Source of the DNA: Wolfiporia cocos
Lineage: Eukaryota; Basidiomycota; Agaricomycetes; Polyporales; Phaeolaceae
DNA: 64,000 nt
NCBI GenBank assembly: GCA_029448655.1
Contig: JACCLO010000008.1
Coordinates: forward strand, 1,364,001 to 1,428,000
Direction: 5' to 3'
The notes under the pieces were generated by a model. It did not search any database, was not told the DNA's origin, and saw only the letters and a program-made list of their open reading frames with translations. This document shows positions 9,884-21,574 of the stretch, in pieces (the stretch's first letter is position 1; each line of letters opens with the position of its first letter). Made by a program: the position numbers and the translations under genes.

Positions 9884-10373
9884 TGTCACAGATTTTGTGG
9901 CATACTTTAATGTATTACCCCCTCCTAGGCTCGAACCTAGGACTTCAAGTTCTAGTAGTCACATGACTGGTGCCCGGTAGTGTAGTGGTATATAGCATAC
10001 CCGTCCGACAGGACATACGGTCACGTGATAAGTAGGTCACATGGTATATACTGGGGCACATGATAGATAGCGCACGGCCCATGCCTTTAGGGCAGTACTT
10101 ACATAGTAGCGCGTTGTCTCCCCATGCATATAAACCTACTCACTGAGGTCTTACTACCTCAGTTCGATTATCATCGGCATTGGGGCGAGTCCCTCAGTTC
10201 TACTCTGATCCTCTGCGTGCTAGACTGGTGGTCGACGCTACTACTTAGTTACCGTCTACCTTGGGTCGTCTATCAACACCCATCCAGTCGCCCTTCAAGA
10301 TGTTAAGTCTTAGCCTTATACGTTAAGTTATAGGCGGGGCGTTAGTATCGTACGTCACAGTAAAACTGTGTCA
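9884..10373 (+). repeat. Solo LTR with tRNA T-arm-like palindrome, TSD CAACG
   Basis: 490 bp with TGTCACAG and CTGTGTCA ends, flanked by perfect CAACG at 9879-9883 and 10374-10378. Near its 5' edge is a T-arm-like palindrome (CCTAGGCTCGAACCTAGG, about 9908-9925) followed by GGTAGTGTAGTGGT, which resembles a tRNA D-arm. Farther down are the TTTAGGG box (10086-10092), a TATAAAC box (10129) and the hairpin at 10142-10163. Confidence 0.9.
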
Positions 10374-10378
10374 CAACG

Positions 10379-11137
10379 AATCATGTCCACCTACCAACTC
10401 CAATGCCTCCTGTCTCCATGAACCATCACCATTACTGGCCACAGACTATATGCCATTACAGGCACAGTATATGTACGATTACAAACCATAGCCTACAGAG
10501 GCTCTAAACCTACAGACATGCCCTAGCCAACAAGAACCACCAGCCATGGGCTAAGCCACGACATCACTGATTGCTATCAATCACACCTGATCACCATACA
10601 TCACCCAACACCATTACTGGCCAGTCCCCAATTGCTAGCAGAACCACCGATCATGGACTGTTAATCCCACCATTACCAGCATTGGCCCCAATCACACTAG
10701 AACCCTGATTGACGGACATTACAACCCGCCATTACTGGCAGAACCCTGATCAACGAGAACCATGGGTCACAACCCAATAGATTGGTAACCCACTCCTGTT
10801 ACAGTTGCACGTGGAGCCACTCACATGGGCTGCAAGGCATTAGCCCCCTTCACTAAAAGGATGTAATGTCACCGTTAGGCGACTTTGTGGTTCCAGGTAT
10901 ATATACACATCCCCCATTGCCTAATTGGGTAATGGTTTCACACACTTACCACTTCCCGTGGGCTCAGCCATGTTAGACCTGTAACAACTCCGATTCAGGC
11001 ACAACCCACTATGTCGCCATGGAGATCTCGCATAGCCTGCGCTCCAATGCCATTACTGGCCATGTAGCTTAGACCAATCCCATGCCAGCACCCTTACAGG
11101 CTGTGCACCATAATATGTACAAATAGTGTAGCAGTAT
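10379..11137. other. AC-rich repetitive non-coding stretch
   Basis: Together with 9561-9883 this forms about 1.1 kb of strand-biased A/C-rich sequence with no credible reading frame. The motif CCATTACTGGC recurs (near 10432, 10612, 10731 and 11050); the same motif sits just upstream of the TATA box in the family C LTRs. A TATATATA box near 10903 and a hairpin-like palindrome near 10915-10937 suggest it may be the body of another, long LTR whose ends I could not fix. Confidence 0.4.
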
Positions 11138-11825
11138 TGTCACAATACTTACTTGTGACGCCTCAACCCCTATCCCTATCCCTCAAAGCCTAAGTCTTCC
11201 TGTTGGAGCCTAAAGATGCAGCCCCAGACTAGCAGGTAAGGGAGTATGAGAAGGGAGTTATGCAGGGCTAAGGTGACTAGCAGAGGCAAGGTGGGGACAC
11301 ACCACCTATCACGCAGGGAGATTCAGGTGATAACACTAATAATCAAGCTAGGGAGTACATCCACTAGCTGAGTACTATATATACATGCCAGGCATCAAGA
11401 CCACTAGTGCTACCCTAAAGTAACGGGGCCGTGCACGAGGCATAAGTCGAGCATATCACGCCATAGTGACGCGATACAGTCACATGCCAATACAGGCACA
11501 TGATGAGGTAACGTGCAAGGTGTAGGGCCAAGCACGGGATACTATGTAACTAAGGAAACCCCCTAGCTACGAGTTGGGGAAGCCCGAAGTCACAAGACCA
11601 AGGGCTAAGTCTGGTATCTAATCTACATACGAGATAAGATAATACTAAGATAAGATAAGGTCATGTGCCCTGATGGGCAGTGACCCCATGGTGATACGGT
11701 TAAGCCTCTACACTATGCGTAAGGACTTGGGTTCGAGCCTGGTAATGGGCATATACTGCCTTTAAGGTCTGTCGACCGTATACTTCATAGAAGGCAGGGT
11801 TAAGGTCGCAGATAAATCTGTGACA
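11138..11825 (-). repeat. Probable solo LTR, minus orientation
   Basis: About 688 bp between TGTCACAATACTTAC at left and AATCTGTGACA at right. Read on the minus strand it contains a B-box-like GGGTTCGAGCC (11729-11739), a promoter box near 11410-11440, TATATATAC near 11383 and a hairpin near 11350-11375. Flanks are AGTAT and GTATA, so no clean duplication is seen and the left border is tentative. Confidence 0.55.
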
Positions 11826-11958
11826 GTATATATACTGGCCGACAGTCAAGGTAGCCCCTAAGACTTGTCTTAGCCATTTACACCTTGAGACTCCCAGACC
11901 AGGAAGGTGCCTTTGTGCGAGCCCCCTTCCCCCAGTGTGGGCTTGAGATTGTAGCATG

Positions 11959-12016
11959 TGTCACAGAGCCTGTAAAAATATGGGAGAAAATAAGAGAAAG
12001 TCACTTTTCTGTGACA
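11959..12016. repeat. 58-bp element with LTR-type inverted ends
   Basis: TGTCACAGA at the left is the exact inverted partner of TCTGTGACA at the right. The A/T-rich middle resembles the first 60 bases of the family B LTRs in reverse. It is probably a deletion derivative of an LTR; no duplication flanks it. Confidence 0.4.
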
Positions 12017-12066
12017 CAACAACCCATCAAGACCACTTCATGGAGGCTTCATGTAAGTATCTGTAT

Positions 12067-12091
12067 CCCCTAACCCCTAACCCCTAACCCC
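12067..12091. repeat. Telomere-like tandem repeat
   Basis: Three and a half perfect copies of CCCCTAA (TTAGGGG on the other strand). The unit differs by one base from the usual fungal TTAGGG telomere repeat. The tract is short and lies between LTRs, so it is an interstitial telomere-like site, not a chromosome end. Confidence 0.6.
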
Positions 12092-12260
12092 TCTACCATA
12101 GACCCTACAATGCCCTTTACTGCCTGCTTCATCTACTAAACATCTCATTCTCATACTACCTTATGGATCTAGCCATACCCTAAACCCTTTGCTTCACAGA
12201 ACTATCCTACTACCTCAACCCACAGCCCTAGGAATGCTACAAGCATGTATCTATACTAGA

Positions 12261-12968
12261 TGTTACGGCTATTTTGAATTTTCGAATATCGACAGAACTC
12301 ACCACCGGTCGAATACGATACAGGGACTTGTTGCGCAACCAACTCCCCTGGCTACTCGTGACTCTACTGGGCGCATCCCCAGTTGTACTAGTCTATATGG
12401 CGCGTTTCATCTTTGGCAGATCCAACTCTGTCACCGTTTTATGTTCATCGTTTATTAGCTGATAGATGGTGTTCAACCGCCATCATTCCTATCTATCGTC
12501 TCAGGTATATCACTACATACCTATCAAACGTTTGGTACTATAGCATAGATAGTATCGGTGACATCTGGGACGGACTTGACCCCTAAAACCCAACGTAGTA
12601 TATAAACTCATGTACTTACTGTCGAGGCTCTTCAGCTCGACCTTGTTGTATAAACAAGAAGTCTTATACTCGTTCTCAAACGTAGGAAACTACGCTCAGT
12701 ATTTCTCACTCGAGCAACCGAACGACTAAGTCATGGAAGTGCACACTGACTTCTCGGACTTAGGCGAGTCTTATATTCTATTAGACTCGCACTTGAACAG
12801 ATTATATCCTCTAACGCGTATTGGATATTATACGACCTCCTAGGAACTTCACCTAGGACTTGAAGGCATCTAACGAGTATTTGCCTTGCATACGGCAACA
12901 AGCCTACGTGCAGAAGAACGATCTATATTCGCGACTCGAATATACGAACGGGTATTCGACCCGTAACA
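12261..12968 (+). repeat. Solo LTR (family A, plus), TSD CTAGA
   Basis: 708 bp starting TGTTACGG and ending CCGTAACA, with perfect CTAGA at 12256-12260 and 12969-12973. It has a TATATAAAC box at 12599-12607 followed by a hairpin of stem GTCGAG near 12625-12645. Two further copies lie at 16455-18294 (interrupted) and 21575-22284 (inverted). Family A differs in sequence from families B-D. Confidence 0.93.
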
Positions 12969-12973
12969 CTAGA

Positions 12974-13781
12974 GTATGAACTTGGCTGTACTTCAGTCTG
13001 AGTTTAATCAACTCTCCTCCTAGTCTTCTGGGCAGCACTTCTGACAGAAGCACTTGAGAGTCCTGCTATGGTGATGCAGCTTTTTAGGTGGAACCCTAGC
13101 TGATCACTAGGCACTGTACAACCTCACTCTGTGGATACCTTAACATATTTGTATTCTCAACTCCAACCGTACTTGAGGTTTATTACCCAGTGGGTTTGCG
13201 TAGCACCAAGCGCTAAGTATCATGTGTGTTCCAGGGCACTCTGATGCTGCTGTGTACGAGCGTTGAAGACCCCAAAGCTTTGGTAGCTTATGAAGGCAGA
13301 ATAACAATAGAAAGTATTGGTCAGATTTGTTATAGACAATGTACGATGCTGTTCATGATATGAGTGGATTCATTTATACATGCTACACTCTTGAGCCAGC
13401 GTGACTCCATGCAGTCTTGTTGGTTCTCAAGGATATGCAATGATTATAGTTATTGTAGCACTGTGTTCAAGTCATCAACACGTTGAATTCATCTTCATTG
13501 TCAAGCTGTAGATTGGGTGTGGACTTAGTGTAAGTGTTTAGTACTTAGGCATCAGCATCATATGCACCAGCACCCTCCTACATACATACAATGATCTAAG
13601 TAGTTGTTTTATTGTAATCCTATAATGCATATAATGTGTATATCATCAAGTCATGATCAGTCGATGGGGTCAGCCAAAACATCCAACCTCTGTCAAAGAT
13701 TGTGCAGAGATGCCCGCCACAGCCCAATGTGGCAGGGTGCACGTGATCGTTGGCGCTTGGTGCTATGCAAACCCGCTGGGT
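12974..13781. other. No gene seen
   Basis: About 800 bases of A/T-rich sequence between a solo LTR and the Tnp2 element. Only short, unconvincing reading frames are present and nothing was recognised. Confidence 0.5.
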
Positions 13782-13799
13782 AGTTAACCCCAGTGAGAA

Positions 13800-14190
13800 T
13801 CCAGTGTATTCAAATGTAGCCAAATGTATCAGATACATATGGTTGCGGAATTTGAACCCTAAGCTACATTAGGATACATCATAGGCGCCCATATGATGTT
13901 TCTTGTGTATTCCAAATGTATCCACATAAATCCAGAATGGATTTCGATATTTCCAATGTATTTGAATGTATCTCAGAGTTCTCAGGGTTACTTAAATGAT
14001 GTAGCTGCATGTAGCTCAATAAATCGGAATAAATCCTGGCACATGATCATTATACATGTGAGTATATCTGAATGTATTCAGAGATATCGACACAGAGCAA
14101 TTAGATATATCGTAATGCACCCAAAACTATCGACATAGAGTATCTGAATGCACCCAGAGATATCCGGATTTACTCACATATATCCATCCA
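13800..14190. repeat. Subterminal repeats of copy 1, accessory-gene side
   Basis: Dense short repeats around the core GATACATT/AATGTATC (also TATCTGAATGTATTC) in both orientations. The same kind of array lies inside the other end of copy 1 (24935-25153) and inside both ends of copy 2 (56500-56630 and 62510-62920). Subterminal repeats are the transposase-binding sites of CACTA elements; that role is inferred here. Confidence 0.7.
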
Positions 14191-14454
14191 CATCCATGCT
14201 CCTCGCCCCTGCCCCCCCTCCCCACCTGTCCCAGCTCCTCACCCCCACTCCCAGAAACTGTCAGTTTTATTTCTCTTCCCCAATTCGTTTTCTGTCCGCT
14301 TTCTGCAGTGTATCGAAAATTTATGTAGAATATATGCGAGTAACAAAAAACACGCACCAGTTTGTTCACTGCAGCAGTATATGTCTAAGGATTTCGAATG
14401 AGTGACTTGAATACAAGGTTTTGAGAATCGACGTACCTGAACTTTCTCCTTTGA

Positions 14455-15984
14455 CAAGGCGTTGAAAGCCTTGTCAAACTCATCTATGCTTCCATCGGGG
14501 TGCCTTTTTTCCATTCATGAGCAAAAATATTGCTACAAAAAATGAGATGAGATTTGAAAAGGTGTGAAGTGTGTACCTAGCGTTCGGGACAGTTCCAGGA
14601 CATAAAATGTATGAGCGCCTCTGTTTTCCCTTGGTGGCACGTCTGTACAATGAATGGCCTCCGATGGGGAGTGTAATGCTGGTGTCCAGCATTGTAACAT
14701 CCCCGGCTGTGTCCTGCACCACATTACCTTCGCCCTTGGCCTCCACTTAATCTCCTCCCATCTCGCTCAGTCCATGTGCAACACTTTCCATGCTTGGCAT
14801 TAAATTTTCCGGAGCTGTGTCGACCGAGGATGATGCGGCCAAGGACAACGTGACCAAGGACAACGTGGTGCTGCAATCCTGTGCAAGTGAGGTGGCATCT
14901 GATTGGAATGCGAGGCTGATATGTCAGGGTTAGTTCAACACACAACGAAACACTATGAAACAAATTACGCAGCGCTGTGTATCCTGATTCTACACTTGTG
15001 ATGTCCAGTGCAATCCTGATCTGAAGGGGCAGGCCTCTTGTTGCCAGTGTTTGGTTCAGTCAGTTGGGTGCGTACGGCAGAATCAGGACAAGAGGTTCAG
15101 CTGAGATGTCACCCGAGGACTCAAGAGGAGCAGCATCGTCAGGAGGATCGTCAGAAGCAGTCCCAAGCTCTGTGATCCGAGTCGAGGAAGTCCAAGACGA
15201 GCCCGGTACATTCTGTGCCTGTATAGACTCGGCAATCCCTGTTTGCGAAGCCGGCACTGATGTCGATGCTTCCTGTGATTTGCACGAGGCTGTGGAAGCG
15301 CTGATCGCGATCGAGGTACACAGCGCACGATCTGAAGTGCCCAAATAAATTCAAGAACGGTACACAGCGAGGACATCTCACCTGATGCAGCAGGTAAACG
15401 TTCTCCTGGCTCCTGGTGTGCAGAGACCCCTGCTCATGGCTCCTGGTGTGCAGATGTATGAATAGAAGGACACAATTGAGTTGAGACCGGCCGGGCAGTG
15501 GCCCAGGCACTTGGGCCTGAATGCGCAAATAACTGAGGCCGTTTCTGCTTCCAACATGGGTATAGCGTGGTGCCTAGCTGGTCAACCTTCCAGTGATTCT
15601 CACAAAGCATGGGGTCTGGAAATAATTTTTCGAGGTGTGGGTGGAATTGTGAGGTGGCCTCGGTGCTAAGCTGACCCCAGCTTTTGGGAGCAATGCCCTG
15701 CTCTACAACAGACTGAAAAAAGCCGCAACATGCTCTTTGAACACTCTTGCATTCTGAATCCGAGAACATCTCCATGTTCCATGAAGCCTAGCTCCGGATT
15801 GTTGCATTCAGGAGTATGTTCATCGTTACCTGCAGAGTGAGGTCTTTGGCCTCGGCACGGTTTTTCAGCTAGTGTGTCAGTCCTTGCCTTCATTGAGGCT
15901 TCTCTTCTGTGATTGTGCCATGTTTTGGCTCGCCAAAATTTAATGCGGGGGTATTGTGACTGCTGAGGTGATCCAGTGCTTTGG
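14455..15984 (-). pseudogene. Accessory gene of the Tnp2 element, copy 1
   Basis: The minus-strand segments match the accessory gene of copy 2 (60693-62240) in the same order. They include the block around 15960-15560 (NHRREASMKARTDTLAEKP..., FSDSE..SVQRAC..FFQS, ENHWKVDQLGT) and the last exon near 14520-14455 (RWKHR/DEFDKAFNALSKEKVQV). Frame breaks and stops occur, for example the block is split between two frames near 15780. The function is unknown; many CACTA-like elements carry a second gene beside the transposase. Confidence 0.7.
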
Positions 15985-16649
15985 GACTGGGACTGGGGGT
16001 TAGTATTTACTGTCATGGGCGCTGCGCCGGCAGAACTAGATAAGGTAGTAAATTTTCGCTTTCATGTATCTGAAGGCATAAGCCATACCCTTGGTTCCTA
16101 GTACTCAACATCTCTTGAAAGCCTTGACTGTCAGATAAAAGAAAAAAAAGTCTGGCATGGGTGTCACTCATGGCATGGACGCATATACCCACCCAAAAGC
16201 ATCAATTTGATTTTTTAAGTGGGTGATCTCTTGATTTAAGCAGGCGATATTCAATGTGAGATATATGGCATGAAATTGGATATGTACTACACAGTAAGGT
16301 GCTGCAGTGACCCCAAGGAGACAAGACAGCAGAGGTTCAGATCCAAAGTACCTCTATATATTGCTGCCTCAATCTATAATAGTACATATGAGTAGTATTC
16401 TATAATACTTTCATGATTTTACTATGGATCATTCTTGTATAACAAACAACTCAATGTTACGGTTATCTCGATTTTTCGAACACTGGCAGAACTCACCATT
16501 AGGCAAATACGATACAGGGACTTGTTGTGCAACCAACTCCCCTGGCTACTCGTGACTCTACTGGGCGCATCCCCAGTTGTACTAGTGTATAGGGCATGTT
16601 TCACCTTTGGCAGATCCAACTCTGCCCCCGTTTCATGTTTATCACCTAC

Positions 16650-17775
16650 TAACACAAGTCAACATGCCTTGTGTACCCGGTCTTCTAGACCCTATCCCCA
16701 TGTGCCAAGGGAATCCTGCGAGGGAGTACCGAGGCACACCATTGTAACGTCAAGTGCCTGTTGTTAGGCGCTAACCAGCAGACGAGCAAGTGAGGGGACA
16801 GGCGAGGCAGACGGGCACACAGTGTCACAGAATATCTAGGGGGATATAGTAACAACCCTCACTATAGGTTATACGGGCGGCGCTAGGCGTACGCCGCTCC
16901 TCTGAGCCTCAGCCACCTCCTCGTACGTCTCTTTAGCTTGTTGGTCACCTGACTGTTAGGTTAGCGCTGTAGGGTAGCGCGCGCCTCAGGTACTTCACGT
17001 TACGGTCACACTAGTTACAATGGTCACTGTAGTTACATGCATCATGTGCCCTCTTAGTTACGGCGCACAGGCCACTACTTTAGGGCGGCCATTACTGGCC
17101 AACTCTCCATGTATAAGTACGACGGATGAGGACTTACATCCTCATCCTTGAGATTCTCGTCAATGCACTATTGTGCCTCTCTTACTACTTCCCTGCGCGT
17201 GCTCTGGCCCGAGGGCCCCTCTTGTCTTGCTTGACTGTGTGGTGCCTCACTACGTCGCCTCTAGGAGTCCTTAGGTGGGGCTCGCCTTTGGTACAGCCGA
17301 CAAGGTCACCGCTGGCGCGGCGTCGCACACGTCTTGTAGGGCGTTAGGGATTCCCCCTGATGCCAGGGTCGCACAGACGAGTAAGTCTGTGACACACAGA
17401 GGTTATGACAACAAGGGACCTTGGTGCCTAATGTTGAGAATGATAGTTCTGAGGTGTAAGCCTCAGAACTTTAGGACTATATACATGGGGCGTAGCAGTG
17501 TACTATAGCCTACCCTAAACGATGTGGTCTGTGCGCGGCCTGTAAGGGCGTAACTAAGGGACGTCATCATGTACATAAGTCAGGTGATGTCAGGGGCTAG
17601 CACTGACTAGGCGCTACCCCGGATAGGCATCTAATATAATCTACCTATGGAGGCACTGGCTGGCGCATAGCGCTGGTACAGTCGCTAGGGAATGGGGTGC
17701 TCGCCATGAGCCCACTAGACCACGTAGAAATCTGTAAAAAGTAGGAGCGATGCCCAGACCTCTCAGTCTGTGACA
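16650..17775 (-). repeat. Solo LTR (family D, minus), TSD CCTAC
   Basis: Inserted in the family A LTR, with perfect CCTAC at 16645-16649 and 17776-17780. The right end is CTGTGACA; the left end reads TAACACAAG where TGACACAAG is expected, so the terminal TG has mutated to TA. It has a perfect hairpin (17445-17470), a TATATAC box and the promoter box GGTCTGTGCGCGG on the minus strand. About 549 bp without the nested LTR. Confidence 0.88.
16823..17394 (+). repeat. Solo LTR (family C, plus), TSD CACAG
   Basis: 572 bp, TGTCACAG...CTGTGACA, with perfect CACAG at 16818-16822 and 17395-17399. It contains GCGCACAGGCC plus TTTAGGG, GTATAAG and the hairpin at 17124-17147. It lies inside the family D LTR, making this the innermost and youngest insertion of the nest. 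Confidence 0.93.
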
Positions 17776-18647
17776 CCTACTAGCTGATAGATGTCATTCA
17801 ACCACCATCATTCCTATCTATCGTTTCAGATATATCACTACATATCTATCAAACATTTGGTACTATAGTGTAGATAGTATTGGCGACATCTGGGACAGAC
17901 TCGACCCCTGAAACTTAACGTATTATATAAACTCATGTACTTATTATCAAGGCTCTTTAGCTCGACCTTGTTGTACAAACAAGAAGTCCTATACTCGTTC
18001 TCAAACGTAGGAAACTATGCTTAGTATTTCTTGCTCGAGCAACCAAACGACTAAGTCCTCAAAGTGCACACTGACTTCTCGGACTTAGGCGAGTCTTATA
18101 TTCTATCAGACTTGCAACCCAAACTGATTATATCCTCTAACGTGTATTGGATATTTACCGATCTCCTAGGGACTTCACCTAGGACCTGAAGGCATCTAAC
18201 GAGTATTTGCCTTGCATACGGCGATGTGCCCACGTGCAGAAGAACAATCTATATTCGCGACTTGAATATACGAATGGGTATTCGACCCGTAACACTCAAT
18301 TCAATGGTGTCCAAAATACATACCTGTTTCAAAACATTCATGGAGCAGTATCAGGTTATATCGGGAGGGTGTCCTACTAGAATAGTGTTTAATATGGTAT
18401 ATGATTGATGTATGAATAGTTTGACAATATAATACCAAGGAGATCTTACGTGGTGCACGAGACAAGAGCATAGGTCAGTCTCAACACTGACTTTCTCGGT
18501 GCTTTGAAGGTCTAATTTATATCCTATGCTATGTGTCCCTAGAGCACCATAATTTTATTGGATGTGTGGCTGCAGTTAGAGGCAGCATAAGCTGCATGAT
18601 GTCGAAATCTGCTTCAGCCACAGCAGCCACCGAGATGAAGGTGTAGG

Positions 18648-19811
18648 TGTCACAAGAATTCTCCGTATTTTCTACATATTATTACCATTTTTCCGGTATT
18701 TCTACCAATTATCTACGACTTTCTACACCAATAACTAGCTTATCATGGTCCGTAACTATACGTTACATACAAGCCGAATGATGGCCGTGTTATCTCCTGT
18801 AACGACGGCATTATCTTATCTAGTAATTACCATCAAGTCACAAGTCTAGTCTCCAGCCAATCGGATGTTTCCTCCAAAGCAGTCAGCCTATACACATCAG
18901 CGGACTGGGCACTGGTCACGCCCTTGGTTACTAATGACATTGCACACAATACGCTATTCGCGCAGCCTATGCCGTGTATCTATATCCCGGTATTGATCGG
19001 TATATCCATTTAATGTGTATTACTTAGGTCTCTGGGGATTTGTACATACAAATACGGACATTAGTATTACCTAATAAGACTGTTAGGGGTCTTATATTTC
19101 ATGTATATATACTGGACTTGCTGAACACTATTGCCTCAGTTCTGTCACAAACTTTCGCTATGCAGGTTTGTACTCCCTCGCTATAGGACGCACGCGCGGC
19201 GCTAGGCGTACGCCGTGCCTCTGCGCTGTAGTTACCTCCAGCGTCACTCCCAGTTATTGCAGGTCACCTGGTCGTTAGGTTAGCGCTGTAGGGTAGCGCG
19301 CGCCTCCGGTACTCACACCATGGTCACAGTAGTTACATGATGCGTCACTTAGCACATGACCCAGTAGATACGGCGCACAGGCCTTCTCTTTAGGGCAGTA
19401 CTAGTAGTCCCATCGCCCATGTATATATTACGACGGAATGTGGGCTTACTCCCCATTCCTAAGATTCTCGACAATTGGGCATAGCCCCTTTCTTACTCTG
19501 TCTTGTGTGCGTCTCTGGCCGGGGGCCCTTCGTCTCTTGCTTGACTGTGTGCCGGCTCCCTTGGCTGCCTTAGGAGTTCCCTCACTAGGAATACAGCCGA
19601 CCGGTCGCCTTTGAGGCTTGTACACCGCCCTGTAGGGGGTGTAGGGACTCCCCTGTTGTACAGGGTCCCACAAACGAGTACGTTTGTGTCAAGTTCTATT
19701 CATTGCATTCATACTTCGAGATAACATCTCATTGTATCCTGCTCTACTCGCACATACTCTCTTGCCTAGCCAGCAATATCAAGACATAACAAACAAGTGA
19801 GTAGTCTTGTA
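18648..19811 (+). repeat. Degenerate LTR (family B-like, plus) carrying a nested LTR
   Basis: It begins TGTCACAAGAATTC at 18648 after GTAGG and shares the T-rich start of family B (CCGTATTTTCTAC...). The right end is degenerate (CTTGTA at about 19811) and is followed by TTAGG, which fits a duplication of GTAGG with one change. Copy 2 has GTAGGG at this point, which supports the insertion site. Net length about 610 bp. Confidence 0.6.
19143..19691 (+). repeat. Solo LTR (family C, plus), TSD AGTTC
   Basis: 549 bp, TGTCACAAAC...TTTGTGTCA, with perfect AGTTC at 19138-19142 and 19692-19696. It has the GCGCACAGGCC box (19373), a TATATATTA box and the hairpin at 19435-19459, whose stem differs from the other copies on both sides. 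Confidence 0.92.
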
Positions 19812-20937
19812 TTAGGGTTATGTTAGGGTTACGGAGCTTGAATCTTGCTGTTTAGGCGTTAAGCGCACAACAATGTGACAGATATGGCAATTGCTACAGC
19901 TCGGAGGCGCCAGTGCTATGAGTAGCGCTCAAGTAGCATCCCTGCACATATTGTAATATTCAATATTCGTCATGGTTGCTGTCTGTTCTTGGATCACCTC
20001 ATCTACGCATTATCTGCAATTGCACATTGCAACACTGTACCCACTTGTATTATTGCTTAGTCACATCTCATAGTATTGTATCATATGGATGTAGAGGTGG
20101 TATGTTCATCATGGTCACTGTCTGTTCTTGGATCACCTCATCTATGCATTATCTACAATTGCGCGTTGCAACACTGTACCCACTTCCATCCTGAACTCAC
20201 TTATACACTACTTATTCATCTGCAGTAATCTCATCCACGTGAGTGAACTGTAGTAAGTCCAATCCGAGCTTCTCCACAAGAAAAAAATTACCCTCCAAAT
20301 CGCGTCCGTGAGGGCCATAGGGGGCAGGATGTGGTATTATTGCAACCACAGCTTGAATTGAGGTTACTTTGAGATTGTGAGCACCTTGGTATTTGCACGA
20401 GTAAAGTGTATTTTCTGAGTAATTGAGTAGATCCTGATCTGGGTCTGAGTATGCTGACATGAGTGCGAGGCCACTGTTGTGGTGGGGATGGGGAGCTTGA
20501 AAAAAAATTGAACTTCAGCAATCATGTAGACTCCATTCTCATATATCTAGGACATGTCAGCCACCAGACACTTTGCAGATAAATGAACTAGCACACGCAC
20601 CTTTACATTGCATGCAATTCATAGTTTTTCGACAGGTGTATCAGCTTCTCTCCATAAGAATCATGCGACCTGTTTATTAGGTAAAATTATGCGTGCCCAT
20701 CTTGATATGGTGGGATTAGAGGTCCAGTATGCTGACATAGCAACTCCCATACTCTCAGAATATGGTACTATGACACACCTCTCTGTGTCGTAATAGGAGT
20801 GGCCTTGTCTTCGCTTCTCTGCAGAAGAGCATACCCACCACCAAGATCAATAGCACCGTGTGGCAGTGACTGGGGCTTGGTGAGCGCAGGAATCATGGCA
20901 TGTATCGCATTTATTTGGCATCTCCTGTGACACAAAT

Positions 20938-21323
20938 CCCATGGTGTCACTCACGCATAACCCATCTATGCCACTTCTACCACAAGGGGCACCGACACAG
21001 GCTAGCACGCATGAGTATGAGAGTAAGGGGCCAAGCCCAGAGTTGAGATTGAAAGGTCTGAGGAGTACGCCTCAGACCATGGAGCCTTATGTACAGAGAG
21101 GATGCGCGCTGCGGGCAGTAAGGCCCGCCCTAATGTAAGGGTCCGTGCGCTATCTACACAGCCTCTGTACATGTAAGCAGACCGTATGACCTAGGTAGGC
21201 ACTGTATGGCACATAACCGCTACACTACAGGACAGTATCTACTAGACGTCACATGACATACCGTACACCTAAGGCCCTGGGTTCGAGACAGGGGGGGTAC
21301 CTATTTTCGAGAGATTTGTGACA
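20938..21323 (-). repeat. Solo LTR (minus) at a deletion, no TSD
   Basis: 386 bp, TGACACAAATC at left and TTTGTGACA at right. On the minus strand it carries a B-box-like GGGTTCGAG (near 21279-21288), a promoter box, a TATA-like element and a perfect hairpin (21055-21078). No duplication flanks it, and about 1.3 kb of transposase present in copy 2 is missing exactly at this site. Confidence 0.82.
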
Positions 21324-21574
21324 CCTCGCCATGTACGAAGTCGGTATATTCTGGAATAATGGAGTTATTGGGGAGGAGAGATCCGAGTACCTTCCTAGTG
21401 ATTTTGGAATGGTAGTTGGCACCCTCTGAGCTGACCACAGAATGGCACATGGCTTGTAATACCGGACCTACAGGTATAGTAGTCATTTGTTTTCTTGGTA
21501 CGTTGACGTGTTTTCTCCTAACACATTTTTCGACATAGCAATCTTTCCACAGTACGAGCAAATAAGTAGGTCAC

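Larger units (their letters stand above)
16455..18294 (+). repeat. Solo LTR (family A, plus) with two nested LTRs, TSD CTCAA
   Basis: It starts TGTTACGG at 16455 and ends CCGTAACA at 18294, flanked by perfect CTCAA at 16450-16454 and 18295-18299. Taking out the nested LTR at 16650-17775 with one duplication leaves about 709 bp, against 708 and 710 bp for the other two family A copies. It is the outermost of three levels. Confidence 0.93.
15985..18647. other. Insert of unknown type inside copy 1
   Basis: Compared with copy 2, foreign DNA begins after CTGCTGAG at about 15984. Net of the LTR nest at 16455-18294 there are about 820 bases (15985-16449 and 18300-18647). They are A/T-rich, with short frames only and no terminal inverted repeats. 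The segment runs to the LTR starting at 18648. It may be a SINE-like or partial element, or the edge of a rearrangement. Confidence 0.45.

Noticed and set aside
9905..9965. A tRNA gene in the LTR at 9884-10373
   Set aside because: A T-arm-like palindrome and a D-arm-like stretch are present but in incompatible orientations, so no cloverleaf forms.
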